DNA of 64,000 nucleotides, taken from NCBI RefSeq assembly GCF_041956535.1, contig NW_027192192.1:995796-1059795 (forward strand), written 5' to 3'. Of the stretch, positions 1 through 12,245 are shown piece by piece. Made by a program: the position numbers and the translations under genes. The stretch is from Calcarisporiella thermophila CBS 279.70 (Eukaryota; Calcarisporiellomycota). A model generated the notes under the pieces. The model had not been told where the DNA came from and did not search any database. It was given only the letters and a program-made list of their open reading frames with translations. Every line of letters starts with the position of its first letter. The stretch's first letter is position 1.

Positions 1-2296
1 AAATCCCAACAGACTCGATTCCCCCCACAGAGCCTAGGCCACCGGCCATTGAGCAGGATTACAAACCTACTTTCATCGACTTCTCTCCCTCTGATAGACT
101 CTTTGGGAGGCCTGAGACACACTCAACCTCGTCAGGCCACCTGAGCGATCTCAACAGAGGAGATCAGGCATTTGCATACTTTGGCATCAATATGAGCTCA
201 CTCACGCTACAAGACAACCCTGTATCAACATTCAACACCATCTCACCGGAGAGAGACCAGGTCAAAGCTACGGACTCGAAGTCGACGGATGCACCGCCGA
301 TTTTGGTCTGTGCTGCAGGGGACTCGGTGACCACACGCAAATCCCGCAGAACCAGCGAGCAGAGCAAAATAGATTCCGAGGCTCAGCTGATCGCGAAGCG
401 GTGCTTTGAAGGAGACGAAGGGTTTTTGAGGCAGGATCAAGTTTTGAAATTCTTAAGCTCGACGTAAGTAAAAGCTATTTGGGGCTTTTTATGTTATTGT
501 TATTGTTTTTATTTTCCTGTGAAAATCAGCCCCCAGCAGACCCATTCTTGATATCTCTTTTCTATGTATCCTTAGTAAGGAGCTCAATTCTCGGGCTTTG
601 ACTTACTATATGCTCAATTTCGACTTCGCCGGGATCCGCTTGGATGATGCCCTACGGAGAATGTGCGAGCGATTGTATATTAAGGGAGAAACCCAACAGA
701 TCGATGCAATTCTGGCGGGATTCGCCAGGCGATACTGGGAATGCAACCCAAAGAGTATTTTCGAGAGTACCGGTAGATAGGCGTTTGGAATCCCTATTAA
801 TTGCTCTACCACTAACCCACTTTCCATTGTTTAGACGAGGTCCACGCCATCTCCTACTCACTGCTTCTTCTTAATACCGATTTGCATATTGCTCAAGGAT
901 CCGACAAGATGACACGCTCTCAGTTTGTGTGTAATACGATGGAGACCATACAAGCGGTGCAAACCGTATCGTCTGAGAACCGGGAGCATACCGCAAAAGG
1001 CCTTGGAAGTAGACGATACCAATTGGAATCCATGCTGAAGGATATGTATACCCGGATTAAGTTGAGCCAGATTCTACAGCCAAATGCCCTGAAATTCCCT
1101 GATTCCGCGACCACTTCAGCCGCACCTTCCCCCTCACCCTCTGGATTTCGGAAGCTGAAGCCCACTCTGTTAAGCGATTTTTCTGGAAGTCTTGTTAGAG
1201 CTCTGAATTACTCTCAGAGCTCCCCCTCGAGTAGTTCGTATAGAGATTCGCTATTTCCAACCCCCACTAGCGATGAGGTAAATGTCTCTTTGAGTGAGGT
1301 GTAAAGGGCTCAATTTAAAATGACCCTTAACTGGCTCTAATCTAGGATGGGAAAATGAGTCTTGACAATTGGCCGACCACATTATCGCCGTCGCAACGTC
1401 GGGTTGGTTCTGACGATACCACCTCCTTGTCCTCAGCGTCTTCGAATCTCGCCCCCATTTCCCCCCAGCTTTCCCCCTCCTCGGCCCCAGCGGCAACCCC
1501 CTACGCCAAAGAGGGAATCCTCACCAGAAAACACCTTTACGAACGCCGTGATCTGAAAGCACGGCATCGGGATTGGCGTGAATGCTATGTCGTGGTCGAG
1601 AGCGGAGCCCTCTGCATGTATCACCCCAGACCCGCTAAATTGCAGAATCCCCCGAGCTCCGTTCATGAGAAGACAAAAGCACGCGAAGGCCATCGGCGTG
1701 ATAAAGGGGTCTACATGGGAGAGTTGAATTTGCGCCACTCCATGTCAAAAATCTTGCCGTCGGGATACTCCCGGGCCAGGCCGAATGTGTTTGCGCTTAG
1801 TTTGCCCGATGGGGCCACGTATCTCTTCCAGGCAGGTACGGCACCACTTGTGAAAGAATGGGTTGAGGCTTGTCTGTATTGGGCGGCGCGTGAAAGTCGC
1901 CCGCCCTTGATAGGTGGAGTGTGTAATGTGGAGTATGGCTGGAGTTGGTTTCTCGAAGACAGAGGGGAAGAGGACGGGGTCCAAGAAGGACGTGATGATG
2001 CATTGCCACCCGTCCCTGGGGTCATCCAAGAGTGGCAACCGCCCACTCTACCCCTCATTGCAAGCCCCTTCAGTATGGACGAAACAGAGCAGTCACGCAA
2101 TCTGAAGCGCCACGTGGAGACACTAGAGCGAGAGCTTGAGGCCCACTCACGAATACGCGAGAGGATGGAGCGCATTTTCGCGCCTAGTCATCGCGCGATG
2201 TCGAATTGGGAGCGCAAGAGCCAGTTCCTGCTCCATGAACTTATTAAGTATCAGGAGTATAAGGAGGCGCTAGTTCGTCGGACCCAAGTCTCCTGA
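1..2296 (+). CDS. Arf guanine-nucleotide exchange factor, Sec7 plus PH domains (5' truncated)
   Basis: Exons 1-463, 576-772, 835-1277 and 1346-2296; the frame is open to the window edge, so the N-terminus lies outside, and about 683 residues are visible. Exons 1-3 encode a Sec7 domain (roughly bases 360-985): FLRQDQVLKFL, then LYIKGETQQIDAI, whose GE carries the catalytic glutamate finger, then YSLLLLNTDLH, the conserved hydrophobic-groove helix. Exon 4 encodes a PH domain (about 1510-1900) starting KEGILTRKHLYERRDLKARH, followed by a short coiled coil (RNLKRHVETLERELEAHSRI). Sec7 proteins catalyse GDP/GTP exchange on Arf GTPases at membranes, and the PH domain gives phosphoinositide binding. 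The Sec7-PH order resembles fungal Syt1/Yel1 and animal EFA6/PSD proteins rather than the giant BIG/GBF class. Low-complexity serine/proline stretches flank the domains. The family is clear; the exact orthologue is not. Confidence 0.9.
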
Positions 2297-2871
2297 GAAT
2301 TCGGTCATTATTACTACCACCACAACTACTACTGCTTTTCTATTTTGTTTTGTTTTAACATTTTATTTTCATTTTTATTATGTCATGCCACTCTTTTATC
2401 CTATCTCTATTCTCTCATGCATATTTCTCTAAAGCTAAAGAAAATATGGACTCCCTGATAGCCCCCTCTCAAGCTAAAGGCGTTATTCAGCGCGACTTTG
2501 GTAATCCGCTCCAATAGCCTTTTTTTAATACTATTCCACCAGTTTGGCGTCCACGATCCGAAAACAGGGTTTTCTATCTCGATGATATCGAAGATGATCA
2601 GAGTCAGTAGACCGCAAATTTTGGCATCCCGTTCAAATTGCCTTTTTTGTCCTACCGTAAAATATTAGGCTTTCGAATCCCAAGATGTGATGTCATCATG
2701 CTTCGATTTTGTTCTCTGCAAATTTAGAGTGTGCCGTTTCAGAAACCAAAAACACTATATATATGGTACATTATTTTTCTATCGTGTTCTATAAAATTAA
2801 TTTCCAACATCCTCCACTTTTTCGAGAAATGTTATTGTCGAGTTCTTGGTAAGTGCAAGACACTTTTACCA
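2297..2871. other. Intergenic, 3' flank and promoter
   Basis: There is no gene here. The first part is T-rich 3' flank of the Sec7 gene with ACT/ACC triplets near 2310-2330. The rest is AT-rich and lies upstream of the SAM-HMG gene. The reading frame of the next gene is open back to 2731, so a longer N-terminus is formally possible, but it is not needed for any domain. Confidence 0.5.
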
Positions 2872-4930
2872 ATGCAACAACAACCACCCCCACTCCCGTC
2901 CCCATCGCAACTACTGCAACATCAACAGCAGCCTTCCTCCCAGCCAATCCCACCTGCTACCCTACACCCTCTCTCCACTCTCGCCACGCTCGCGACCCGC
3001 GAGTCAGGGGAGGAGCAGGTGCGCGAATTTTTGACTCGGCTTAAGCTCTCACAGTATGTAGACAAGTTTCTAGAGGAGGGGTTCGACCGACTGCTCTCGG
3101 TAAGTATTGTATACCTTCTTTTACCTATGCATTTTGAAAGAGGAGAGGGATAGCATGGCCACACTACCACCCCGTTTTTACTTAAATTACTCTTTCTGTC
3201 ATTCAAACCCATATTCGTTTTGACTTCAGAATAAACATCCTGCGAATGGATCTTGTCCATGCTGTCTTTTTTTCATTTTCCTTTCTCCGATGCATTTTCT
3301 ATGCTAAAGCTTATACTGTGAGCGAAACACAGTTGGCTAATGCCTTCTTTTTTGTGTTAGCTTTTTGAGGTTACAGAGGCAGACTTGATTGTCATGGGCG
3401 TGAAACGGGGCCATCGACGGGTAAGTTGAGAGCGGTTGTGTTAATATGGTTATTTACATTCTAATTCTCAACCAAACTCTCTACCAATAGCTCTTGCAAC
3501 GCGAGATTGCGACCAGCAAGGGTATTCCTCCCACTCTCCCGCTACAAATTCTTTCCCCTTCACTGGGCGCATATTACCCAAACCCGGACGACCAGCTCTA
3601 TGAGAGCGACGATGTTGGTCAGTACACCCCCAGCCGTTCTGACCAGCGAAACAGCAACGCGATTGCAAACTTAAAGCAATACTGGATATATGAAGACCCA
3701 CCGTCTGATTCTCCGGTGGCCCTTGCGGCCTTCTCACCCACCCAGGAGCCAAATCAGAATCAAGAGGTGCCCGCTCCCGGGAAAGTGCTCAAAACCTTTG
3801 GCGATGCAGACAACTCGAGCAGTGCGAGTGGACAAGAGACCAGTAACCACTCGCACTTTGGAAACATCTCGTCGCCGGAAGACTTGAACGATACGCAAAG
3901 CACTGACACGCCAACGTATCGCCAGAAGCGCAAGTATCGTCGCCACGTAAAACCGGACCCGAATGCCCCCGTGAAGCCCCCCTCTGCCTATGTCAGCTTT
4001 GCGAACCGGGTGCGCGACGAGATCAAGGACAAAAACATGTCGTTTACAGAAATTGCGAAAATTGTCGGAGAAAAGTGGAAAAACCTCGACGCGCGGGAGA
4101 AGGAACAGCTAGAAGCGGATGCCGCGCGTGCTAAGCAAGAGTATCACCAGGCGGTGGCCGACTACGAGAAGACCCCCGAGTATCGAAACTACCAACACTA
4201 TATCAACGAGTTCAAAAACAAGGTGGGCTACGGCTCCCAGATCTCGCTCCGCCCCCGCAAGCGGCCGAAAACCCGACCGCCTCCCCCAGAAACTCCTGAA
4301 AGCACCAACCACGACAACGGAAACAGTGGCAACAGCAGCAACGGAAATGGCGAAGGTAGCAGCGGTGGGAATGGGAACTCGAGCAGCGGAGGAAACGGGA
4401 GCCAGAGCAACAGCAGCAGCAACCATAACGGTGGATACACTACTGATCGTAGCAATAGTGGGAATGGGAGCGGGGGCTCCAGTAACGGCTCAGATATCTG
4501 CCGCCCGCAGTGGAATACCGCCGCTGTTTCGCCGGTGGAACTCAATGCTCAAATGATGCGCTCAGTTGGGCGCCATCCCCCTCCTAAACCCAACCTGAAC
4601 CCGCAGATACTCCAAGCGGCGTCGGGCGATAATGAGGTAGAGATGGTGTTGAATTCGCAACGTAAGTCGCGGTTCTCCTCCCACCACACCCACCGCCACC
4701 CTCACCCCCATCCGGCTCCCTTGATCACTGCTCAGATCCCATCACCCACCCCTTCACTCTCCACCTCTTCGAACCCCCCAGCAGTTCCTAGTGATAGGAC
4801 CAGCAGTGGCACCCCGTCAAACGAGACTGGGCGAGTCCCACGGCTCTCTGATACGACTACAGAGTCTAGCGGGAGCGGGGAGGGCCGTGAGAGCAATAGA
4901 ACTCATTCCAAAGGTGAACCAGGCGCGTAA
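2872..4930 (+). CDS. SAM-domain and HMG-box DNA-binding protein
   Basis: Three exons (2872-3099, 3361-3420, 3491-4930) give 575 residues. The start is the ATG before a run of Gln codons. A SAM domain (residues about 48-105; EQVREFLTRLKLSQYVDKFL to LIVMGVKRGHRRLLQREI) is split by both introns. An HMG box follows at about 251-325 (PDPNAPVKPPSAYVSFANRV, then AKIVGEKWKNLDAREKEQLE), preceded by a basic stretch RQKRKYRRHVKP. The C-terminal half is disordered: an Asn/Gly/Ser repeat (bases about 4310-4490), then His/Pro and Ser/Thr-rich segments. HMG boxes of this sort bend DNA with low sequence specificity; SAM domains mediate protein-protein or RNA contacts. The SAM-HMG order occurs in other fungal regulators. 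It is probably a nuclear transcription or chromatin factor; targets are unknown. The first intron (261 bases) is longer than most here. Confidence 0.88.
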
Positions 4931-5522
4931 ACAGGAGGTGTGTCCCCGTGGTTTATCCTATGGCTGAGCGATTCGGCTGTTTAAACATCATCTTCATCAT
5001 GGTTATTACATTTATACTTTTATTTGCACATAACACATCAAAGCATTTTCCTAACCCTGAAAGCATCATTTCTTCTCTGTAAATGACCGCCTTTCTTTTT
5101 TCAACGATTAGGTTACCACTTTGTTATATTTCTGTCTAATTTATTCACACACTCCTGTCTGCATAAGTTGTACAATATATCCAATTTTTCTCTTTCAAAT
5201 ATAAGCATATGTATATAGCAAGCATTTTTGAGTGTCGACTGTGTGCCCACGAAACAGCAAACTATTTTTTTTCCCTCTTAAATACAGAGGAAGGAGCGGG
5301 CGAAAGCAGGCTCTAGCAATTCCATCGGCCATAATCAGCACAAGTCGATTTGGAATATTATAGCAGAGGTCGACTGCGCCTCTACTGAAGGCCTTCCACA
5401 TCAAACCATTTCTATCACAACATTTGAGAAAGAGTAGGGACTTCCCCCTTTCCATCTGCCACCCTCGAAAAAAGATATCGCAACCCAATACTCCTCTATA
5501 CACTGTACAGCTAATCCAGATA
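4931..5522. other. Intergenic, promoter of the KDM5 gene
   Basis: This is an AT-rich spacer of about 590 bases with no gene. The KDM5 frame is open back to 5424, where an upstream in-frame ATG could add 33 residues. The downstream ATG at 5523 is preferred because the family normally starts shortly before JmjN. Confidence 0.5.
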
Positions 5523-8500
5523 ATGAAATCCATGCGGCGCACACCCGCCCGCACTAAACACGTGCAAGCACCTCCGCTCGATCTCTCCACAGTCCCGACC
5601 GTCGCTCCTCCCGAGCGCCCTGCAGGTCGCGCACGCCTATTTGGGCTTCCGGACGCCCCGACCTTCTATCCAACACGCGACGAGTGGGCCGAGCCTATAC
5701 AGTATATACAAAGCATACGACCTGAGGGAGAACAATATGGTATCATAAAGATTATTCCACCCGAAGGATGGAAGCCGGACTTCTCTATTGATACAGAGGT
5801 ATGTTGTGTTTCTCTTACACTTGGTGACCCATCCCACCATGGCTGTTGGTTTATGAAAGACGACAAGAAATACTTTGCGTGAAACCTAGAGGGTTAATCG
5901 TATGAGCAGGAGATCATATCGAATTAGACTGCCCTCGATCACTAGGTTTTACTTTTCTTGTTGAAGCAGTTTGTGATAAATATTTTCAGATATCCCCAGA
6001 GCTGAAGATATAGAGCGTATGATTTTACTAATGGTTATTCTCCCTACTCTATGTTAGCTCTTTCGCTTCAGAACACGAATACAAAAGCTCAGTTCAATGG
6101 AGGGGGAATCGAGGACGGTGCAGAATTACCTGGAGCAACTGGAGAAATTCCATCGCCAGCAGGGAAATGGTTTTACGAGGCTACCCCACCTTGACCGAAG
6201 ACCTATAGATTTATTGAAGCTTAAGAAGGAGGTGTCGGCAAGAGGGGGCATTAACAAGGTATCCTTGGATCAGGTCCTATGTGTTCGTTCGACCCCCACA
6301 GGACTCACTCTTCCCCCCTGATTAGGTCACCATGGAAAAAAAGTGGGCAGAAATTGGTCGTGCGTTAGGTTATAATGGACGCCAGTGCACCTCTCTTTCT
6401 AACTCGCTCAAAACTGCATATACTAAACTTGTATTGCCATACGAGGTTTACTTATCGAAACAGCGCGGCGCTATTCAAAGAGGGCTAAGTTCGCTCTCAA
6501 GCTCAAATACCAGTACACCCGCGGATGTGGACCGGGAAGAAGCCATTCAAGAGACGCCCGCGATAGAAATAAACGGAAAAGCGGAAGAGGAAGCACCGGA
6601 CAAGATGGATACTGGAGAGCAAGGTAAATATGGTTCTCTTAAAACTCGAAATACTTTATTGATTTTTGCTTCACTCTTATTTTGGTTTTACAATTCAGCT
6701 AAACCATCAAGAATACCCGAAGTTTCTGCAACGCCGTCCTCTCAATCTAGAGAGGGGTCAGTTTCACCCACTCGAGGAGAGGTATTGAAATTTTGCTGGC
6801 TCCTCCCTCCATGAATATTTGTGACCTATTCAAAACCTTTATCCTTTTATTCTAGATATGTGAAATTTGTCGCCTGGGAGATAATGATGAACAAATGCTG
6901 CTTTGCGATGGATGTGATCGTGGCTACCACATGTACTGCCTTACGCCGCCGCTTTCTAGCATCCCGAACACGGACTGGTATTGTGTCAAATGCCTTACTC
7001 AGGCGGGTGATGACTATGGATTTGAAGACGGCGGGGAGTATTCTCTACACGATTTCCAGGCCAAGGCCAACAAATTCAAGCAGCAATGGTTTGCAAACAA
7101 GCGGCGGAGATCAGGTGAGCATGCTAAAATGGAAGTCACAGAGGACGAAGTTGAGCGCGAGTTTTGGAGGCTCGTGGAGAACCCGCATGAAACTGTGTCG
7201 GTTGAATATGGTGCCGACTTGCACTCAACGCAGCATGGAAGGTATGCTCAGCCTGAAAGCTAATTCTTGCTAACCCTTTGCTGATGGAGTGCATTCTGTC
7301 CCCTTCCTTCTGTCCATAGTGGATTTCCATCCATCGAGCGACATCCGATTAACCCATATTCTACAGATCCTTGGAATCTGAACATTCTTCCAGTTCTCCA
7401 CGATTCACTCTTCTCTCACATCAAAACGGATATCTCTGGGATGATGGTTCCCTGGTTGTATGTTGGCCAGTGCTTTAGCACTTTTTGCTGGCACAACGAA
7501 GATCACTACACCTACTCAATCAATTACATGCACTGGGGCGAGACGAAAACCTGGTATGGGATTCCTGCTTCCGATGCAGCTAAATTCGAAGAGACTATGC
7601 GCAAAGCGGTACCCGAGCTCTTTGAACAGCAACCAGATTTACTGTTCCAACTGGTCACTATGCTCTCACCAGGGACGCTAGTCGCAAATGGAGTGAAAGT
7701 AGTGGCAATCGATCAGAGACCGGGCCAATTTGTGGTGACATTCCCCCAGGCCTACCACGCGGGATTTAATCATGGGGTAAGGCGGAAGACGCTTGATTGA
7801 TATTCATTTATTTAATGTATCCTTAATTATTTTAACCAATAATCCCACCGATATCTACAGTTCAACTTTTGTGAGGCCGTGAACTTTGCTCCCTATGATT
7901 GGGTGACCTTTGGACTCGAATGTGTAAAGCGATACCAGGCCTTTAATAAGCATCCCGTATTTTCGCATGACGAACTATTGATCACCACCTATCTTCACGA
8001 CAGCTCGATCAAGACGTCATTATGGTATAGTATATGTTTCTCAAGCCTTTGCGAGCGCGTCAGTGGCCATCTCAACTACTTTTCCTTACGCCCTTCTATT
8101 GCCCACTTAGGTTACAGCATGCGTTGGCTGACTTGCGAGATCGTGAGCTAAAGCAACGCAATCATGTGCGCACAAAATATCCCACCTTGAAGGAGGTACT
8201 AGAGGAGAAGGATCACCCCGAGGAGGAATACCAGTGCTCGCACTGCAACATGTTCTGCTATCTTTCCCAAATCATTTGTGGCTGCACTCGCAAAGTCGCG
8301 TGCTTGTATCATGTTGAGGAGGTGAGTTCTCATTTTTGCTTGTACAAGCTCAGAAGTTTCCTGCCCTCCACTCTTCTCATTCTCTTCTGACTCTGGCCTT
8401 TTGGTTCCTTTGGATAGCTTTGTCAGTGTGACAAGTCTCTCCGTACTCTGCGCCTGCGTTATTCCGACGAACAACTCGTCGAATTTGCCAGACATTGTGC

Positions 8501-11463
8501 AGAGACCGCGAGCATTCCTGCCCAGTGGGTAGCGAAAATGAAAAAGACGCTCTCCGAGGGTGCTCGCTTGCCTCTACGCGTGTTGCGAAGCCTCTTGTCT
8601 GAAGCTGACAAAATACCCGTCACAATTCCCGAAGCATGTTGGCTGCGCGACTTTGTGGATCGAGCCAACGAATGGGTCGAGGGGGCAAGTCGCCTCATTG
8701 TAAGAAAACATTACCACCGATACTCGAGACGGGGTGAGAAGGGAGAGGGCCTCACGGGCGTGACAGGCAAGGCAGGGTCCGAAGGATATCCCCGCACCCT
8801 GGAAACCATCAAGAATCTGCTGAGAGAGGTTGACCGACTAGCATTTGACGCGCCCGAAATCAAGCTACTACGAGACACGGAGCGAGCCATCGAAGAGTTT
8901 CAGATCCAGGCGCGGAACATCCTGGAACCACCAGGTCAAGATATCGAAAAGCTACGCGAGGTTTTCCAGGCCGGCCTGGCGCTAGAGGTAGATCTGGAGG
9001 AGATGGAGATGTTGGAGATTCGCATCCAGACGCAAGACTGGCTCGAACGAGTGGGCAGCAAGATGGCAGGCGGGGAAACGATGGAGTATGCGGATGTGGT
9101 TCAGCTTATTGAAGAGGCGAGGTCGGTTGGAGTCTCCGAGCAGAACGAGCTCTTCCTAGAGCTAGTGGCTAAGGAGGCGAAGGGCAGAGTATGGAAGGAG
9201 GCAGCGGAAGCAGCCCTGGGGCGTGATGAGCTGGATATGGAGGAGTTGGAACGGATCGTGAAGGCTGGCGGGGATGTGCTGGTGGTGGCAGAACTCCTTG
9301 CTAAGGCCGAGCACTTGGTGAGCCATGTGCGGAACTGGAGAATGTCAGCAAGCGAATTGTTAAAGCGATATAGTGCTCCGGAGTCGCCAGAGAGTCGTCC
9401 CCGACTGGAGGAAATCTTGCGCTTGCTCAAGCATATCGAACCCGTTCCCGTGCATCCTCCCGAGCTTCCGGCTCTGCAGCAACTGCGAAATCGTGCACAA
9501 AATTGGCTCTATCGAGCGCGGAAACAATTCGGCAAGGGCGGGAGACACGCTGCACTGGCACCGCTTTTGGATGAACTTCTCGCAGATATTGACCGCATCA
9601 CTCGGACGGATGAACCCTCACCGCAAGAGACCTCCACAGAGACAATCAAGCAGGAAGAGGGTGAGGAGGCAATGAGTGCGGAGGCCGCGCAAGAGAAGGA
9701 GAAGCGAACCGAGGTGTATTGCATGTGCCGTATGCCCGAATCCGGGGTTATGGTGCAATGCGAAGCCTGTCAGGAGTGGTATCACATAGTGTGCGTAAAG
9801 GTGTCTCGCAAGGAGGCAAAGACTCAGGAACGCTATGTATGCCCTATCTGTGATCCAACCATCACCATACCAAGGCAAGGGAAGCGTCCGGCTCTGAGAG
9901 ATTTGGAAGCTCTCGTGCGGGAGAGCAGGGACCTCGGGGTGATTGTTTCTGAGGTGCAGCAATTGGCAAAGGTGGTGGAGGTGCTGCATGAATTTGTGGG
10001 GAAAATCGAGGCGATGGACAACGGAAATGTGGTCATGATGAAGGGGTATCTTCGCCGCCTGGAGGGGCTGGACGTCGCGATCCCAGAACATACGGATAGG
10101 CTACGTAAGATGATCTATGAACTCGCCCCTCCCCCTCCTCGACTTCCAAAGGTGGTCGAGGTCAAAGAGGACATGACCCGCCCCTACTGCTTGTGCCGCA
10201 CTACCTACGACAGCTCTCGTGAGATGATTGGATGCGATACGTGCCAGGAGTGGTATCACATGGAATGTGTGAACATTACCCCTGCGCTTGCCGACACAAT
10301 AGATGTCTACAAATGTCCCGTGTGCTGCCAGAAGGAGAACGTTGAGTACCGTTACGGGAACCCCCCATTGTTGCGATATTGTAAAGATGCCACTTTTTTT
10401 CCTCCTCCCGAAGCCGCCCACTCACGAAGGCATTCTTTATCTCTTTTTTTTTGTCATTGAAATAGGGTTAGCACAGCAAGCTCCCATGAGCATCACTCCT
10501 GCCTCACAGCCGTACCAAGTGCCACAGCAGTTCCGAGTCGTCAAACAGTCCGAGATGGGATCCTCCTCGCCAAAGCCCAAGACCTTTGTGCTGACCATCA
10601 AGCCTCCTAAGCCTCCTAAGCCTAGCGCGCCCATGGACGGCTCCGATGAGAGGAAGACCCCTAAAAAGAGGAAGAAGAGGCACAGTCAAGATGGGGTTCT
10701 GGAACATGAGAGAAATGGGTCGAAAATAAAGAGCGCAAAGCTTCAATCCGTAAGTATACCCTCCTAATTGATCTTTGCAAAGGGAATATGTGTACAAAAC
10801 TTTCTTGATTTGTGCTACTTCTAGTCACCGCTGGCCGGAATCTCCGCAGCCTCATCTCCCTCCACAGCCCAAATTCTAAAGGCCCCGTCTTCCTCTACCC
10901 CATTAACATCCAGTACCTTGTCCACGTCCATCATGGCTCCGACTCTCACCTCCCCGCCATTACACAAGCCCGTCAGCCCAGCGCCTCCGCCATTCGACCC
11001 GCCCCCTACTGCTCCAATAGGTCAGCCCTCGCATCCATCACTGGGGTGCGTTGGCCCTCTTGAGCCAGAGCCAAACCCGGTTGACGAGGAGATGCCCGCG
11101 GTTTCGTCGGCATTTGACGAGCAGTGGTCGGCCACTCTGAATCCGCCTTCGTTCTCGGACTTTGTGCCCTTGTCGATGTTCGATGCGCACAACGAGGGGA
11201 TCTTCGGGCTGATGAACGCAAGGAGCGAGTCATCTGAACCCCAGGGAGCCCCATTATCACCAGCATTACCAAATAAGCCCAACTCTAAGGGCTCTGCCCA
11301 GATACCGAATGATAGCTCAGGCGAAAAGTACGGCTCGTCAGCACAGGCGAACGCGGGTCTTCTAGCGAATGGAGCGGATGCGTCCTCCTCAGCAAATCGC
11401 CCCTACCCCGATGGCAGCCTCTTGTATTCAGACAGGAACGAACAGAAAACTAATGGGAACTAA
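5523..11463 (+). CDS. Histone H3K4 demethylase of the KDM5/Lid2 family (JmjN-ARID-PHD-JmjC-C5HC2-PLU1-PHD-PHD)
   Basis: Eleven exons (5523-5798, 6058-6258, 6326-6623, 6699-6781, 6856-7241, 7320-7776, 7861-8024, 8111-8321, 8418-10380, 10466-10749, 10825-11463) give 1653 residues. JmjN begins [24 protein letters not shown] is exons 2-3 ([10 protein letters not shown] to [11 protein letters not shown]). PHD1 starts [20 protein letters not shown]. JmjC has [20 protein letters not shown], whose H-x-E with the later AYHAGFNHG gives the Fe(II) triad; KTWYGIP supplies the oxoglutarate lysine. A C5HC2 zinc finger follows ([19 protein letters not shown]), then a helical PLU-1 region, PHD2 ([18 protein letters not shown]) and PHD3 ([20 protein letters not shown]). 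All catalytic residues are present, so an active 2-oxoglutarate-dependent H3K4me2/3 demethylase is expected, nuclear and linked to transcriptional repression. The last two exons encode a basic, then disordered, Ser/Pro-rich tail ([10 protein letters not shown] resembles a nuclear localisation signal). Confidence 0.96.
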
Positions 11464-12245
11464 ACAATAAATTTAACCGCCTCCATTTTTCTACATTTTT
11501 GTATCTTTTGCTTTAATTATTATTTTCAACACTTTTTTGATTATTCGATGATTGACTTTTTTTCCTTTTTTTTTGCAAGCCAGCACATTTCCATGAATTA
11601 TCACGGGGTCACTCCCTTGTAATCTTCTTTCTTTTTCTTTTACTTTTTGACTTCTTGTTTTAGCATATTTTCATCTTTCTTTGTTCTTACCATAGTTTAT
11701 TTTTAGTTTTTACTATTATGTTCTTCTCCTTAACAAGAGATAATTCTCGTCTATTCTGCCCCTTTATGAATTCCCTATCTATTCGTGGAATCCTATGGGA
11801 CTGGGCTGAGCCAATTGCAACTATAAACAAAAAGAAAATGGGATAAGTTCACGTCTCTGCAGGTGTAATGCGACACGATGAAACTGCATCCTGTCCCTGC
11901 CAATGAGGCCGTGGCCATGCCTTTCGCTTAAAACTAGTTGCGATAAGATAATGCTTTCGTGGCTGGCCATGACCTTGAAGCAAGGCGAGATGGTACAATG
12001 GGCCCGCAAGCGCACTGCCTACCGAATCCAGAGCCAAAATTAAAACACAAGGTTTGTACCACGCCGTGAGAGCAGAGGGGAATGAACTATAATTGAGACA
12101 ACTCTTGGGTGAAGGGATCGGTGTTCCTCCACTGGCCTCTACGCGAGTATCTCCCCTACAGCTATAAATATTTATCTATGTGTGCGCCTGTTTGTAAAAT
12201 TTTTGGGCCTTAGTTTCCTTCTCACCTATCCATCCTGTTCTCTCC
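11464..12245. other. Intergenic between KDM5 and P450 genes
   Basis: There is no gene. The first 300 bases are strongly T-rich 3' flank (runs of 6-8 T). The remainder is mixed sequence that leads into the P450 promoter. Confidence 0.5.
12161..12172 (+). promoter_or_regulatory. TATA-like box of the P450 gene
   Basis: GCTATAAATATT lies about 80 bases before the P450 ATG at 12246 and is followed by a pyrimidine-rich leader (TTTCCTTCTCACCTATCC). Its position suits a core promoter with a short leader. Inference only. Confidence 0.45.

Noticed and set aside
2672-2684. TTCGAATCCC resembling a tRNA B box
   Set aside because: No A box, acceptor stem or cloverleaf can be drawn around it.
4109-4545. 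Frames antisense to and out of phase with the SAM-HMG gene
   Set aside because: They are translations of the Asn/Gly/Ser-coding repeat in the wrong frames.
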